From the NCBI GenBank assembly GCA_031308135.1, contig JAHLJT010008756.1:136759775-136823774 (forward strand): 64,000 nt of DNA. Reading direction: 5' to 3'. Of the stretch, positions 33,135-44,690 are shown piece by piece. The notes below the pieces were generated by a model. The model searched no databases, was not told the DNA's origin, and was given only the letters and a program-made list of their open reading frames with translations. The stretch comes from Acheta domesticus. Taxonomy: Eukaryota; Arthropoda; Insecta; Orthoptera; Gryllidae. The translations under genes and the position numbers were made by a program. Numbering within the stretch: the stretch's first letter is position 1; every line of letters starts with the position of its first letter.

Positions 33135-33650
33135 TTAGTGAAGCGCCATCGACAAACAGAAACATCGTGGTTCGAAATTTAAAACCATCCATGATAATAA
33201 AACATTAATCAAAAACCAGCGCATGGTTTTAAACAAGACGTTTTAAACGTGGTATAGTTACCTCAAAATTTCAAATCGTGCGCAACCAAAATTTAATTCA
33301 CAGTGACCCGTATATATTAATTTTACAATTAAATTTTAACTCAAAATAAAGTTATGAAGTGCCTCTCTCATGTAAAAAATAGAATGAAAGGACGAAGGAA
33401 ATACAAGATCATCAGGATTATCTTGGGCGAGAGATGGTGTGCTACTCGTATTTGAAAAGTTAAAATATGAAATAAGTGACTTTGTACAAATTGTCATTAT
33501 GAAAATTCTTCATCAATAAACAAAAAAACAAACAAAAAAACCTGTGAAAACATTAGAGCAAAACATCGATGTTTCAAAAAAACATTAGATTAAATGCATC
33601 GATAATGAAAACATCGATGTTTTCAAAACATCGACATCGATGTCGCATTC
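33135..33650. mobile_element. Second element with ACATCGATG end clusters
   Basis: The left cluster, about 33165-33250, and the right cluster, about 33555-33645, bracket an AT-rich core. The right end closes GACATCGATGTCGCATTCC, which matches in reverse the GGATGCGACGTC start of the 8519-9079 element. Target duplications were not found. Confidence 0.45.
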
Positions 33651-33954
33651 CTTTGTTTGGAAAAAATGATCGACCGAAGCGTAAGTCGCCCGGAAGCAAA
33701 ATAATCAATGAAACCCAAGTCTCAGATCTTCTCAGGTACCGCGTCGTATACTCAAGACGGGTGAAACTTCGGTCGGCGCATATGGAGTAAGAGTTACGGT
33801 GATTTTTGTCGGTGTTGAGTTTTGAAGTTTGCGTGAGTAGTGCGGCCTAAGCAACGTGCAGATAGAGGCGCAAAGTACAGCTGCGCGATCCGCGAGCGAT
33901 TCGCTCAACTCGTGAGCGTTTAACGCCTCCTGGCGCTTCCCAGCTTCCGGCCTC

Positions 33955-34340
33955 GGGGGCGCGCGTGGGCGGAGAGCCAAGGGCGGGAGGGGAAGGGATA
34001 GGGAGGGGAAGTGGAGCGGGGGAGGGCAGGGGGAAGGAGAGGGGAAGGGAGAGAGGGAGGGAAGGGGTGAGGAATGGGAGGGGAAGGGATCGGAGAGGGG
34101 AGGGAAGGGATGGGACGGGAAGTTGGAGCGAGGGAGTGGAAGGGATGGAGAGGGGGGAAGGGTGGGGATGGGAGGGAGGGTAAGGGAAGGGATGGGGAGG
34201 GGGAAGGAGAGGGAATGGGATGGGAGGGGAAGGGGATGGGAATGGGAGGGAGACGAGGGAATGGTAGGGATGGGAAGGAGGGAAAGTGGAGCTGGGGGTG
34301 AGGAAGTGGAAGGAAGGGGAGGGAGGGTTAAGGAGCGGCT
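33955..34340. repeat. G-rich minisatellite (GGGAAGGGA type)
   Basis: Purine-rich on the plus strand, with repeating GGGAGGGGAAGGGATGG units. A 345-codon minus-strand frame (33732-34769) spans it and encodes a Pro/Ser low-complexity chain. Three plus-strand frames are open across the same DNA, so it is not a gene. A second, TGTGGCGAG-rich G-biased block follows to about 34670. Confidence 0.8.
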
Positions 34341-34703
34341 GGCGCAGCGGGGCGTGGCTGAGTTACGGCTGGCGGCGATGAAGCGCTTCCCGCGGTGCGG
34401 GGCTGTTCGCCGCTGCCCTACTTGAGCGCTGGGGGAGGGGCGTGGCACAGCGGGCGGGGTGGAATGGGTGTGGCGAGTGGTGGTGCGGTGTGGCAGCACG
34501 CGACTGTGCGAGGGAACACTACTCAGGGGGGATGGGGGGTGCGTCGAGGCGAAACGTGTTGTGGCGGGGTGGACCGGGAAGGGTGTGGATGGCTGTGGCG
34601 AGCAGTGGTGCGGTTGTGGCGAGTAGCTTGGCGGGCTGTGGCGGGACGTGGCGTGGCGGCACGCGAGGGACCGCAGAGAGCCCAGTATCTCTTTCCAGCA
34701 CGA

Positions 34704-34765
34704 TGGTACAAAATTTGTACCACTATTGAGTAATACATTGGCCGCATGGAGGTACAAAATTTGGA
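34704..34765. repeat. Palindrome TGGTACAAA-A-TTTGTACCA and partial repeat
   Basis: A perfect 19-bp palindrome lies at 34704-34722, and GGTACAAAATTTGGACC recurs at 34751. It could be a binding site pair or the end of a small TIR element. Nothing more is visible. Confidence 0.4.
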
Positions 34766-35080
34766 CCATCAGTTTCTTCTCCGTGTGTGTTATTGCAGGG
34801 TTATTAATTTATGAACCACCGCTAAAAATAGCAGAAAATATTTCCCAGAAGTATCGGAAGATGTAGGCATGATGCTTGTAAATGCCTACACAACCCCTGC
34901 GAAGCACTTTTTACGAAGCCTACAAGACATTTTCTTGTCAACTGTTAGGTGTCAGCCAAGGTCCGACCTCTGCAACTAGTGCAAAATAATTTTCCAATAA
35001 GCCACGTACTTGAAAGAGGTACAGTCTTATGTGAGGATGGAACACTTCTAGTCGCTGTGTGGGAGATGGGGTGTGGTTCC

Positions 35081-35297
35081 TAAGGTCCGATTAAAACAAG
35101 TTGGTGACTGACGGTTGCGAAAGGAAAGGAGCGACGTTGACAGGTTGCGTACCACTGAGCACGTGATCCACGGACACGAAAATAATCATTTGAAATAAAT
35201 GCATATTAAAGTAACCAAATCATACACTTATATTACATGAAGGCTACAGCTTCAGAGGCACAACTGTCAATCACCAACTTATTTTAATCGGATAATA
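35081..35297. mobile_element. TIR element with AAGGTCCGATTAAA ends (copy 1)
   Basis: The left end is TAAGGTCCGATTAAAACAAG followed by TTGGTGACTGAC. The right end, reverse-complemented, is TATTATCCGATTAAAATAAG followed by TTGGTGATTGAC. TA flanks both sides. It is short and non-coding. It is related to the longer element at 55586-55986 by the terminal repeat, but not by the interior. Confidence 0.72.
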
Positions 35298-35363
35298 GGA
35301 GGCTGAATGCATCTCCTGTATATTGGAAAATTCAGCACTCTCCCCGCCACAGCCTCGTCATTT

Positions 35364-35905
35364 TCAAAGTAGTTTTACCGGGAAGAGATGGCTCAGTGCA
35401 TCAACCTGATGTCACTGCAGTCCCTCTGACCGGGAGGTCTAGGTTCGAGCTCCCGACGGCGGCAGAATTTTCGACAGCTAGCTTGTCAGCTAGGTCGAAT
35501 CAGTCGCTGTTGAGAGGGGAATTCTAGCGACCGGCTGCTCTGATCGGTGGTTTCTCCGATCAACACCAGGGGAATGCCGGAGCAGTACCCTAACAAACGG
35601 GCCACGGAACGCGCGCATTCTTTCCTTCCTCTTCATTGTCCTCTCCTCTTACACACACACACACTAACATACACTACACTACCACACATGCCGGGAGACC
35701 GGTCGGGAGCTTACAGCGTGCACCACTGGTGGGAGACACCTGGTTGAGGGGAAAACCCCGCTAGTTGACGGTAGGTCGGCGCAAGATCTCGCCATCCAGC
35801 GGCGAAAAGATCACCGCCACCTCCCGAGAATAACGCCATCTACACTTACGGGACTAATGATCTAAGTAGTTGACGCGCCCGGAAACACGAATCAAAGTAG
35901 TTTTA
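35364..35905 (+). mobile_element. Full-length SINE-A reference copy with perfect 14-bp TSD
   Basis: TCAAAGTAGTTTTA occurs at 35364-35377 and again at 35892-35905, bounding a 514-bp element. The head begins CCGGGAAGAGATGGCTCAGT. The A-box is TGGCTCAGTGCA (35389-35400) and the B-box GGTTCGAGCTCC (35442-35453). The middle holds the conserved GATCAACACCAG and a CA tract (about 35650-35665). The end is CTAAGTAGTTGACGCGCCCG. It is the best copy for defining family boundaries. Confidence 0.93.
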
Positions 35906-36528
35906 AAATATTGCACTTTATTTTTTATGATCGGATACACTGCAATGTAATATCAACATTTAATGTTCATTTTCTAAACTTTCATAAGACATTTTATAAT
36001 GTGTACTGAAGGCATATTGAGTTACAGACAAATCGGAAAAAGCGTATTTTTTAAAGTTTATTTTTGGGCATTCGTGTAGTCATTAGATGCTCATATTCTA
36101 AACATTTGCCTGTTCTGACGTTCGCAGTGGAATCAAATGTGAATCCATGTCCAACCACTGACCACTAAAAGATGGTGGATCCAAGTGAGAAACGAAGTCC
36201 GCCACCTGAAGTTCCACTTTAAGGAGGCGCGTGGTGAGCAGAGGGACTGTCAATGAGGTTTAAATTCTGACTGAGGCTTTTTGACCCAAACACAGATGGC
36301 CTCGAGAGCTTCCCATACTTCAAACAGCAATTTTTCGAATTAGAAGCTATGCAACATGACTTAGTGAGTAAAAATTAATAAAGAAAGGAAAAAGTAATTA
36401 TCTAAACCTTTTGTTTCTCAGCTTTTCAATTTCTTTTTCCAATGTGTATTTTTTATTGTTACTATCGTTTGATTGTCTCTTCAGGTTGGTCTCTCTCTTT
36501 GTTTCTCTCTGTCTCTGCCACTCTCCCC

Positions 36529-36566
<38 letters not shown>

Positions 36567-37470
36567 GTTTTGAACATTCTGTCAGATTCATCGCTATCGT
36601 TATTCATTTTTGTTCTTTTATTTTCTTTCTTACGTTTCTAACTGGGAAATAATGATTCTACAATCTTATTTTAACTTCTTACATTATTTTCTTTCATATT
36701 TCTGTCGCTTGTGAAACATCCCTCCTCAAAATCTTATGTTTCTCTTTTCAGTTACGGAATTAAGTAAAAATGTTTACGAAATGGTTTTGTTGATTGATAT
36801 TGTAGCTAAAGGCATTGTAACACAAAACATTGACTGTTAAGAAGAGAACTTAAACGGTTTAAAATTGCAATGGAGCCGCATCAATATTTAATTAAACGTA
36901 GCAAAATGTAGAACTGTCTTGATGAATGCAGAGGATGTAATATCTATAGGGGGTTCTGCTCATTCAGGATGACGGTTTCCATTAGTGTTGAGAGCTGATC
37001 AAAACTGAAACAGTCTACAACCACATTTCATTTACTTTAGCACAATGATAACGTTCTTCCGAGTAATAAAAACCACTGCTTATGGATGTCCATTCCCAAA
37101 ACGTAAAAAAACTATGTACTGAATAATAAACCTCCTCGAAAGACAAGTATGTCGAACGAGAAGAATTTTTTTTTTTCTAAGTGTTGAGAGAACAATTTCG
37201 TTGCTTTTGGCTCTGAAATGCAATGTTTTCCTCGTTACCAGTGCGCTCGTGTGCATTCTGCCTGCTGACGAACTCTGGAGGTGATTGACCTCGATGCGGT
37301 GCGCGGGGGCCGAACGAGGGCCCTCCAGCCGAGAGACGGGAGCCGAGGGCCGAGAGATCGAACATCGCCAAGGCGAGCGCACAGCATTCACGCTGATGGA
37401 GAAGCGCAAAAACGCGGAGTGCAACCACGAACACAAAGGGTTCAAATTGAAGGGGAGCACAAAATCTGAA
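35906..37470. other. Unassigned region with a pyrimidine tract
   Basis: AT-rich, with a CT-rich block at 36470-36565 including (CT)n at about 36534-36563. A GC-richer part at 37240-37440 has frames open on both strands (85-134 codons) but no domain. Confidence 0.35.
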
Positions 37471-37473
37471 ACA

Positions 37474-37500
37474 TCTGTAGTCACGGGGTAAAAGGTCTTC
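37474..37500. repeat. Isolated TIR of the TCACGGGGTAAAAG element
   Basis: CTGTAGTCACGGGGTAAAAG matches the terminal inverted repeat of the element at 61944-62186. No partner end was found within several kilobases, so this is a lone end. Confidence 0.45.
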
Positions 37501-38220
37501 GGGGAGGAGACGTCGAAACTTCGAAAATAAGCTCGTAAGACAATTCTAAGCGTGTTTTGTCTAATAAACTACGTGGATATTCCGTCAACTGTAGATTTGA
37601 TGATTTCAACTGGGAGTCAACTGTAGATTTGATGTATTTAGTCTTTTCGTGTTGTGCGACATCTTCTCAGGTTTGTGTTGCATTAAATACATACAGTTTA
37701 CATCTTTAGATACACAATATTAAATATTGACGCAATTGATTTTCTGTTTTTATATATTTTATATTTTTTCTTTTAAATTTATTAATTTATCTAAATTTCT
37801 ATGGTAATTTATTTAATAATTATTAAAAAACGTATTAAATCCCAGAAGCTACATTTTAACAGATTTTGGCGTCTGTCCTATACACATGTGTTGCAATGCT
37901 GAACATAATAAATTTCAAGTTGAACTCCACTTGAAGATAATGTCCCGTGTGAAGGACAGTAAAATCTTACATGGGACGTTTCAATACTGATCCATTGTTG
38001 GCCGAGAAGTGTGTGTGGGTTCCTTTTTGTTCATTTGCTTCTGCGCTTCTTTCCTGCCGCCCGTCCATAACGTGTATTGGCCGCGCTCTCCGCTCCGCCC
38101 GTTACTGCGGCGGAGGCGTCTTCGACGGAGAACAATGGGCGGCCGACGCCGCGCAGCGCGGCCCCGGTGGCAATCTGCCTTTGTGCCGCAAGTGCTCCGC
38201 TCCACGCCACTCCGCGCTTC
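37500..38220. other. Unassigned stretch
   Basis: AT-rich to about 37980, then increasingly GC-rich. AACTGTAGATTTGATG is directly repeated at 37588 and 37619. No gene supported. Confidence 0.3.
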
Positions 38221-38229
38221 CTGCGCATC

Positions 38230-39230
38230 GCCCCGCCCCGCCCCTCTTGAACGTGCCCCCCTCCCCCCTCAACGCCTTCACCCCCGTGCTACCCTCTTCC
38301 CCCGTCACCCACCTCCAGACCCGCTCCCTTCCCGCCTCGCCCTGCCTCGCTCCTTTCCCGTCCATCCCCGCTCCTTTCCAACCATCCTGGCGCCCTCCCC
38401 GCATCCCCACCCCTCCCCGCTATCTCCTCTCCCTCATCATTCCTGCATCCCCGATCCCTTTCCCGCCATCCCCTCTCCTTCCCCACCCTTCCCCTCTCCC
38501 TCATCACCAATCCCGCATCCCCGCTCCCTCCCCGCCGTCCCCACTTCTTCCCCACCCATCCCCTCTCCCTCATCACCAATCCCGCATCCCCGCTCCCTCC
38601 CCGCCCGTCCCCACTTCTTCCCCACCCATCCCCTCTCCCTCATCACCAATCCCGCATCCCCGCTCCCTCCCCGCCGTCCCCACTTCTTCCCCACCCATCC
38701 CCTCTCCCTCATCACCAATCCCGCATCCCCGCTCCCTCCCCGCCGTCCCCACTTCTTCCCCACCCATCCCCTCTCCCTCATCTCCAATCCCGCATCCCCG
38801 CTCCCTCCCCGCCGTCCCCACTTCTTCCCCACCCATCCCCTCTCCCTCATCACCAATCCCGCATCCCCGCTCCCTCCCCGCCATCCCCACTCCTCCCCCA
38901 CCCATCCCCTCTCCCTCCTCACCATCCGCGCTCCCTCTTCGCAATCCCCGCGTCCCCGATTCCCACCCGCCATCTCCCTCCCTCCTCACATCCCTGTTCT
39001 CTCCCCATTTATCTCCGCTTCCTCATCATCCCCGTTCCCTCTCCGCCAACTCGCTCCCTTCCCACCCATCCCCACACCCCCCGCCGATCACTGCCTCCGA
39101 TCCCACTCCCTTCCCGCCCCTCTATGCCCCGCTCCTTCCCCACCCACCCCACCCCACCCCAACCCCTTCTCCGCCGTTGACGCTTTCTCCCCGTCCATCC
39201 CCTCTCCACCCGCCATGGTCAATCTGCCAT
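38230..39230. repeat. C-rich minisatellite with a 69-bp unit
   Basis: The core, 38450-38930, has units of 69 bp. CCCCTCTCCCTCATCACC starts at 38491, 38560, 38630, 38699, 38768 and 38837, and a variant follows at 38906. One unit has an extra C, which shifts frame. Frames of 425 and 407 codons on the plus strand and 178 on the minus strand are all open here and encode Pro/Ser or Gly/Arg/Glu repeats. The lack of a preferred frame argues against coding. Confidence 0.88.
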
Positions 39231-41760
39231 GACTTTTCCAAGAAGTAAAATTAATCTCGAAGCGTTAGCCGAGGATTATAAAGTGTATATTAGGATATTC
39301 ATTATAAAGCTACATAGTCCTTCTCTCACTGACGTGTTTAAACTTCTTTGCTGATACCATTAACAATTCACAAATGCGAGTTTAATTAAACCAATGCTAT
39401 TTAATAATTTATAGGATTCTCAGTATTATTTTCAATATAATCACACTCTTTCTGGACAATAAACTTTTTTACCACTCTCAGCCTTACCAACCTGCCCTAA
39501 ATCACATAGTTAAATAGTTTTACAATCATTAATCGCATTGATAACGTATCCAGTGCGTTTTCTGGATGATTAGGTGAAAACGAATACTATATCATGCAGC
39601 CAAATGCTAAATATTATGAATGTATCATGTGTGCAAACATAACTGTACCCCTGTTAAATGAACAAAATTGCTTTCTCGCTCCTATGTGTGAGTTTACCAC
39701 TCGCAAAGTGCTCCTTTACCCTGTAAATAAGTTAATTACATAGCTGCTAATCACTGGTTCACTCATTTTTCGTGAATATTCGAGATAAAGGAAACTGCTT
39801 CAGAGCAGTATTTGTAACCAGGTCTGTAACCCGTAGACGTGAACTTTAGAAAATGAAAGGGCAATCAAGATGACTGTGCAAATGGCAAACTGCCTTGTTG
39901 AAGGCGATAAGCGAATCCACGATCCTTCCAATATGCTTCTATTTTCCTTTGCCCAAGGCCCATCGCAACTCCGTTTGTTAATTCTCACAGTTCAAAATCA
40001 CAGAAGAACAGTGCGAAATTTGCGAACACTTTTAAATTCTCAAACAAATTCGGTAAACGTATTGAAAACAAACAAGTCACAACCCACACATAAACAATAA
40101 CAAGAGATTTATGTGCTCATTCACGTCATTGATTAGAAATTACTCATGCTACATACAGTTATGTTTCAGTATTATCGAAGGTAAATCATTAAAATTACTT
40201 TTAAATTTAATTTACTTAAAATCTTGTAAATCACTTACAAGAAAATGTACTGTGTGTAAGAACAGACGCTAAGTTAAAGTTTTTGTTTCAGGTGAGTGCC
40301 ATAGCAGAGCGAGGTTGTCGAAGGCAACGAGGTGAGTGTTACGAAACTGGACATTTTTACTCTCTGAAAAAGGCGGGAATAGTATTTAGCGATATTACAA
40401 TATCTGGTAATGCAAATTTATATATGGTCAATAAATGGTTGAAAGAACCACTAGTACAAAAATCCCATGTTCATACAGTACGACGGTTTTTTTGTAATAT
40501 AAAGGAAGTAATACAATCACCTTACAGGTTCAAATAGTTCTCGCAGTCGATTTGTAAAAGAGACGTAACAAGGTTTGGTAATGTTCAATACAGGAATGAT
40601 TGTCGGGAATGAATTGAATGCTGCTTTTCTTTAGCAATGCATTTAAATAAAATTTCTAATTCTGATCCTCTAAACAGCGATGTGTGCGATTCGAGAATTA
40701 GTCTCCAGCATTTATTGAGCATCTGGAAGTAACAGTCGATTAGTAACGATGACCGTCGAAGTACACAGGAAGTGTGGGGGGTGAAGTGTGGAAGTGAGGG
40801 GGAGAAAACCAAAAGAAAACGTGAAAGATAAAATGAAAAGGCGTCGATTTATCATTGTCTCAACTTACATGAGAATAAGCAAGCGGGTTCGTATTGAGTT
40901 CAACTACGCGGTTACTAAATATGGTTTGAGCGTATTAATATGTTTTAAGTAAAAAGCCATTTTAGAACACAAACGTTTTGCAACGTAACGGACAAGCTTG
41001 TTAAGAATATAGTAGTAGTATAGTGGGCCAGGACAGAATCTCTGCACCGAGTCGAGTGAGTGCCTTGTATTAAAAATTGCATTTATGTTGGCAGCAACCA
41101 TATCACTGGGAAACAGATGAAGTGGATAACACTTGCAGTGTCTGTAATGATTATGGCGAGTACGCCATTTGCATTTTACGAGCTGCAGCCCTTCCCACCA
41201 ACATAATTTCTATTTCTAGCACTCTCACCAGCAAGATGTCACTCTGGAGATACTTTCCTAGCTCATTGTTTAACCAGAAACAAACGGAAATGGAGAGATG
41301 CCATTTGGGAAATAAGCTCTTCAGTTGTGTTGATTATCCGTCAAGAATTGGAGACTAAGAATATTCCTTTATTAAAACCGGGACTATTTGTTCGTTCCGG
41401 AAGGGGTTTGGCTCTCCCCCATGCTACGTGCCGGCGTCGTGACGGCACGAAGGGAGGGGCGGGGAGGGGGAACTCTGACGCCCTCGACTTGAGGCGCTTC
41501 CTCCAATCAGCGGCGCCTTCAGCTAATTGCGCCGCCTGCACCTCGTGGGCTAAACATAGCTCTGTGTGGGGGTTCGTCCAGAAGAGGCCAAAGAAGCCGA
41601 TGTTGCCGTTCGCTGCATTTGAGTATTTCGGGTTTCCGGTCGGGTGAACTACGTAGATCAACAGTTGCGTGAATGTCCTGCTTGTTTAAGATGGCAGTGA
41701 TCCTCCACTGCTGGAACTTGAGGTCCAGCAGGGATCTCCCACAATGTCTTTGCTGCAGTC
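39231..41760. other. Unassigned region
   Basis: Mostly AT-rich. Frames of 76-106 codons (39870-40100, 40283-40537, 41077-41358 plus; 41341-41661 minus) show no recognisable domain. TTTTTGTTTCAGGTGAG at 40280-40296 could be an acceptor-like or donor-like site, but no adjoining exon is convincing. A GC-rich patch lies at 41400-41560. Confidence 0.3.
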
Positions 41761-41762
41761 AG

Positions 41763-42302
41763 ATTGACTGATTGTTCTTGATTCCGGGCGCGTCAACAGA
41801 GGTAATTAGTCCCGCAAGTGTAGTGCGTGTTTTTCTCGGGAAGTGGCGGTGATCTTTCCCCGCTGGATGGCGAGATCCGGCGCTGACCTACCGTCGACTA
41901 GCGGGGTTTTCCCCCTCAACCAGGTACCTCCCACCAGCTGGGCACCGCCCCAGCCGGGACAAGCTCTAAGCTTCCGACCGGTCTCCCGTGGGGTAGTATA
42001 GTGCAAGTTAGTAGAAGTGTGTTTGAGGGGTGAGGATGGGACAAGGAAGATGGAAAGATCGCGCGCGGTGCGTGGCCCGTTTGTTAGGGTACTGCTCCGG
42101 CATTCGCCTGGTGTTGATGGGAGAAACCACGGAAAACTACCGATCAGAGCAGCCGGCCGCTAGAAGTCTCGTCCAGACAGCTACTGAATTTGACCTAGCT
42201 GACAAACTAGTGTCGAAAATCCTGCCGCCGCCGGGACTGGAACCTAGGACCTCCCAGTCAGAGGCAGTGACATCAGTTAATGCACTGAGCCATCTCTCCC
42301 GG
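41763..42302 (-). mobile_element. Full-length SINE-A copy
   Basis: Runs from the GATTGACTGATTGTTC tail through CCGGGCGCGTCAAC, the conserved GATCGCGCGCGGTGCGTGGC and GACCTAGCTGACAAACTAGT to the head complement GCACTGAGCCATCTCTCCCG. No clear target duplication. Confidence 0.87.
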
Positions 42303-42334
42303 TGCCGCATTCGGGATAAGCTTTCTTTGTTTCT

Positions 42335-42665
42335 TCCTTCTGCTCTCCCGATACGTGTGGTTGGTGTAGTGCGTGTGTCTATGTGTGTGTAAGGGGAGTT
42401 GATGGGACAAGGATGAGGAAAGGAAGATAGTGTGAATCTTGTGTAACCCGTTTCATAGGCTACTACTCCAAAATTGGTCTGGTATTGATCGAGAAAAACA
42501 CGAGAATCTACCTATCGGTGCATCCAGCCCTAGAATTCTTCGTCAGGCATCTCTTGAATTTAACTTGGCTGTGTATCTGCCACCACCGGCGAGACTCGAA
42601 CCGTATGTCCTCCTGATCAGAAACGATGCAGCGGCATCGGTTGTCGCTGAGCCAGCTCAGTTGGC
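42335..42665 (-). mobile_element. Old SINE-A relative with well-preserved pol III boxes
   Basis: Diverged from the other copies, but in the same order (CCCGATACGTGTGGTTGGTG, GACAAGGATGAGGAAAGG, TACTACTCC, GAATTCTTCGTCAGGCATC). On the minus strand the head has TGGCTCAGCGAC as A-box and GGTTCGAGTCTC as B-box, closer to a tRNA than in younger copies. It could be an ancestral or sister subfamily. Confidence 0.65.
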
Positions 42666-42809
42666 CCTCAGATTTGAGAAACATTGGAAAACAAACACGT
42701 TAAGATCTCTTTGAACGCCAATTAGGTAATAAATAAGTTACACGAGCACTCAACGCACCATTGATGTTTCATACGCTGGGCCCAACGATGAGTATCTCAT
42801 ACGAAGAAT

Positions 42810-43047
42810 TATACTGCGATTTTTCTAATTTAGCGCCTCAAGGCCACTCAAATCGCATCTTCGCAATGGAATATGTCGCATCTTTCTCGGTCATTCCACT
42901 GGATTTTCGCATGATCGCGACCGTATCAAGCTGTGCTTGCGATCATGCGACATCTACCGGCGAAGACCGAGAAAGACGCGAAATGCCTGTGACATATTCC
43001 ATCGCGAAGATGGGATTTGAGTGGCCTTGAGGGGCAAAGAGAAATAG
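42810..43047. mobile_element. Foldback MITE (subtype 1b), symmetric arms
   Basis: The left end is TATACTGCGATTTTTCTAAT. The arms carry GGCCACTCAAATCGCATCTT and its near-complement AAGATGGGATTTGAGTGGCC, so unlike most copies both arms have the same inner block. It shares this form with 62475-62727. The right terminus is eroded (GGGGCAAAGAGAAATAGATG). Confidence 0.75.
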
Positions 43048-43519
43048 ATGGTTCATCGCACCGAGCGTTGCAGGAAGTCTTCAAACTCGCGACTACTTGC
43101 GGACACGAACGAGTGGCGGGTGTCACGTCCGTGGTGGAGCTACGTGCGCGTCACGTCCGTCGGAAGTGGTTTTCTCTTGCACATTGCGATATTCACGTGT
43201 GCATTGGTGCCAAACAACAGCAACGACAACCGGCAGTTGCACGGTTCATACATTCGCATCCGAAAGATTAATGTTAAGAGAAATGCGTAAATTATACGTT
43301 TTAATGTATAAAACAGGAATGTTGGAATGTATACAAGAGGCATAAACTCCCAACACCGTTGGACCAATCTCCATGTAATTTCTACGTGTTTTTTCACCGA
43401 GAAGGTTTATGTGTTGTTAATTCTGTTGTAACTCCACTAACATGGCGCTACATATTCACTACATATCTACTACATTTTCACGTCAATGCAACTTGCAACA
43501 CACTCGGGAGCATTTTGAA
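43048..43519. other. Unassigned stretch
   Basis: Frames of about 80 codons are open in three plus-strand frames around 43017-43345, without domains. From 43330 the text (GTTGGACCAATCTCCATG) resembles non-coding repeat DNA and may be the upstream part of the dispersed repeat that follows. Confidence 0.3.
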
Positions 43520-43713
43520 TCTATATCGTTAAATAATTTCTAAACGAGGCGTTCTAGGGCCTTGAAAACTAACATTTTGAGGCCGAAGGCCTCAAAGTAA
43601 ACATTCTCACACCGTAATCTACAGAATGGTCTCTTCCTAAGCATTCCATTACATTTTTGCTGGTCCGACGCTTCTCGATATTACCTCACCTGCTCAGAGA
43701 CCTGTAGAATCTG
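43520..43713 (+). repeat. Dispersed repeat, copy 2
   Basis: Collinear with 16708-16905 (CTATATCGTTAAATAATTTC, GAGGCGTTCTAGG, GGTCCGACGCTTCTCGATAT). The flanking sequences differ, which places the limits of the shared unit near these coordinates. A purine-rich GAGAGGGA/GGCAGAGACAG block follows at 43730-43815. Confidence 0.55.
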
Positions 43714-44650
43714 CAAGTAAATATGAATGAGAGGGATACAGAGAGCGGCAGAGACAGAGGCAGGGGGAGGGAGGGAGAGACAGTGAGAAACGGAGATGGG
43801 AGGAGCAAGAGGGACATGAAGGGCAGCCCAAGGTCTGCCGGGTTTTCCTAGTATGTTCTAATTAGATTATCAAAATGACCCCGTGCATGGCTGAAAAGAC
43901 CGATGCGTGGGCTATTTCATAAGTTGTCACGAGATGTTTAGGAAAATGGCTATTTTATTCAAATGTTGCCATTTTAATAAGGGTTTGAATATAATACGTG
44001 CACGAATTGTGAAAAATGAAACTTTCTGGTCAAGTTTTATTTTGTCTTTCTTTGCTGCGTAAATTTTGTTGCGGGTCTGCTGCGTAATTTTGCGTAAAAG
44101 GCTTCAAATATTTTTTTAAAAAATTTTCTCCAATGTATCCAAGTGCGGTAAAAAACCTGGTGCTGATCCTATTTTCGTCAAACTATATTGTCGAATATTG
44201 CAAAACATTAACATTGCAAATGTACAATATAGAAGTTAGACATTTTTCTCTGAAATGAAATGTTATAAAAAAGCAGATCTTTATAATAAGCTTCAGTTTT
44301 TTGGGAAAAAATGAGTAGATTTTGTGTAATTTTTGCTTGAAGTAGTGCAACTTATAAAAAAACATTAAAATATAACCCCAAATGTTTTCTTCAATTTTTC
44401 CCCTCACCAATTCATTGAAGGACGCTTAAAAGAATGGCGGAGGTATCATTTTTCTTGAAATCTATATTTTCGAAAATTGCGAAAGTTAAATATAATGCGA
44501 GACAGTATGTGCTGTGGTAGCACCACTTGCTTCGTCGTGTTTTAAGTGAGACCTCGAGGTCGCCGATAGTTCAGTTCTCTGCGCGGCAAGTCGTGTCTTG
44601 TTTTCCTTCGCAGCTCGGTTCTGAGACAGCGAAATACTGAATGTCGTGAG

Positions 44651-44690
44651 TAGGGGCGGATTTTAATAAAATGTTTTTTCCCCTTTGCAC
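44651..44690. repeat. Possible hAT end (TAGGGGCGGATTTTAAT)
   Basis: The sequence resembles the left terminus of the hAT element at 60641 (TAGGGAGCGGATTTTAATG). A matching right end was not found, so it may be a truncated copy. Confidence 0.35.

Noticed and set aside
33732..34769. 345-codon minus-strand open frame
   Set aside because: Open only because the G-rich minisatellite lacks stop codons on the C-rich strand. Overlapping plus-strand frames are open too, and no domain is present.
37971..39248. 425-codon and 407-codon plus-strand open frames
   Set aside because: They cross a C-rich 69-bp minisatellite in which several frames on both strands are open. The products are Pro/Ser low-complexity chains, and one unit has a 1-bp insertion without loss of either frame.
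40260..40537. Coding exon preceded by TTTTGTTTCAG
   Set aside because: The acceptor-like site is followed by an 84-codon frame without recognisable similarity. AT-rich DNA produces such sites often.
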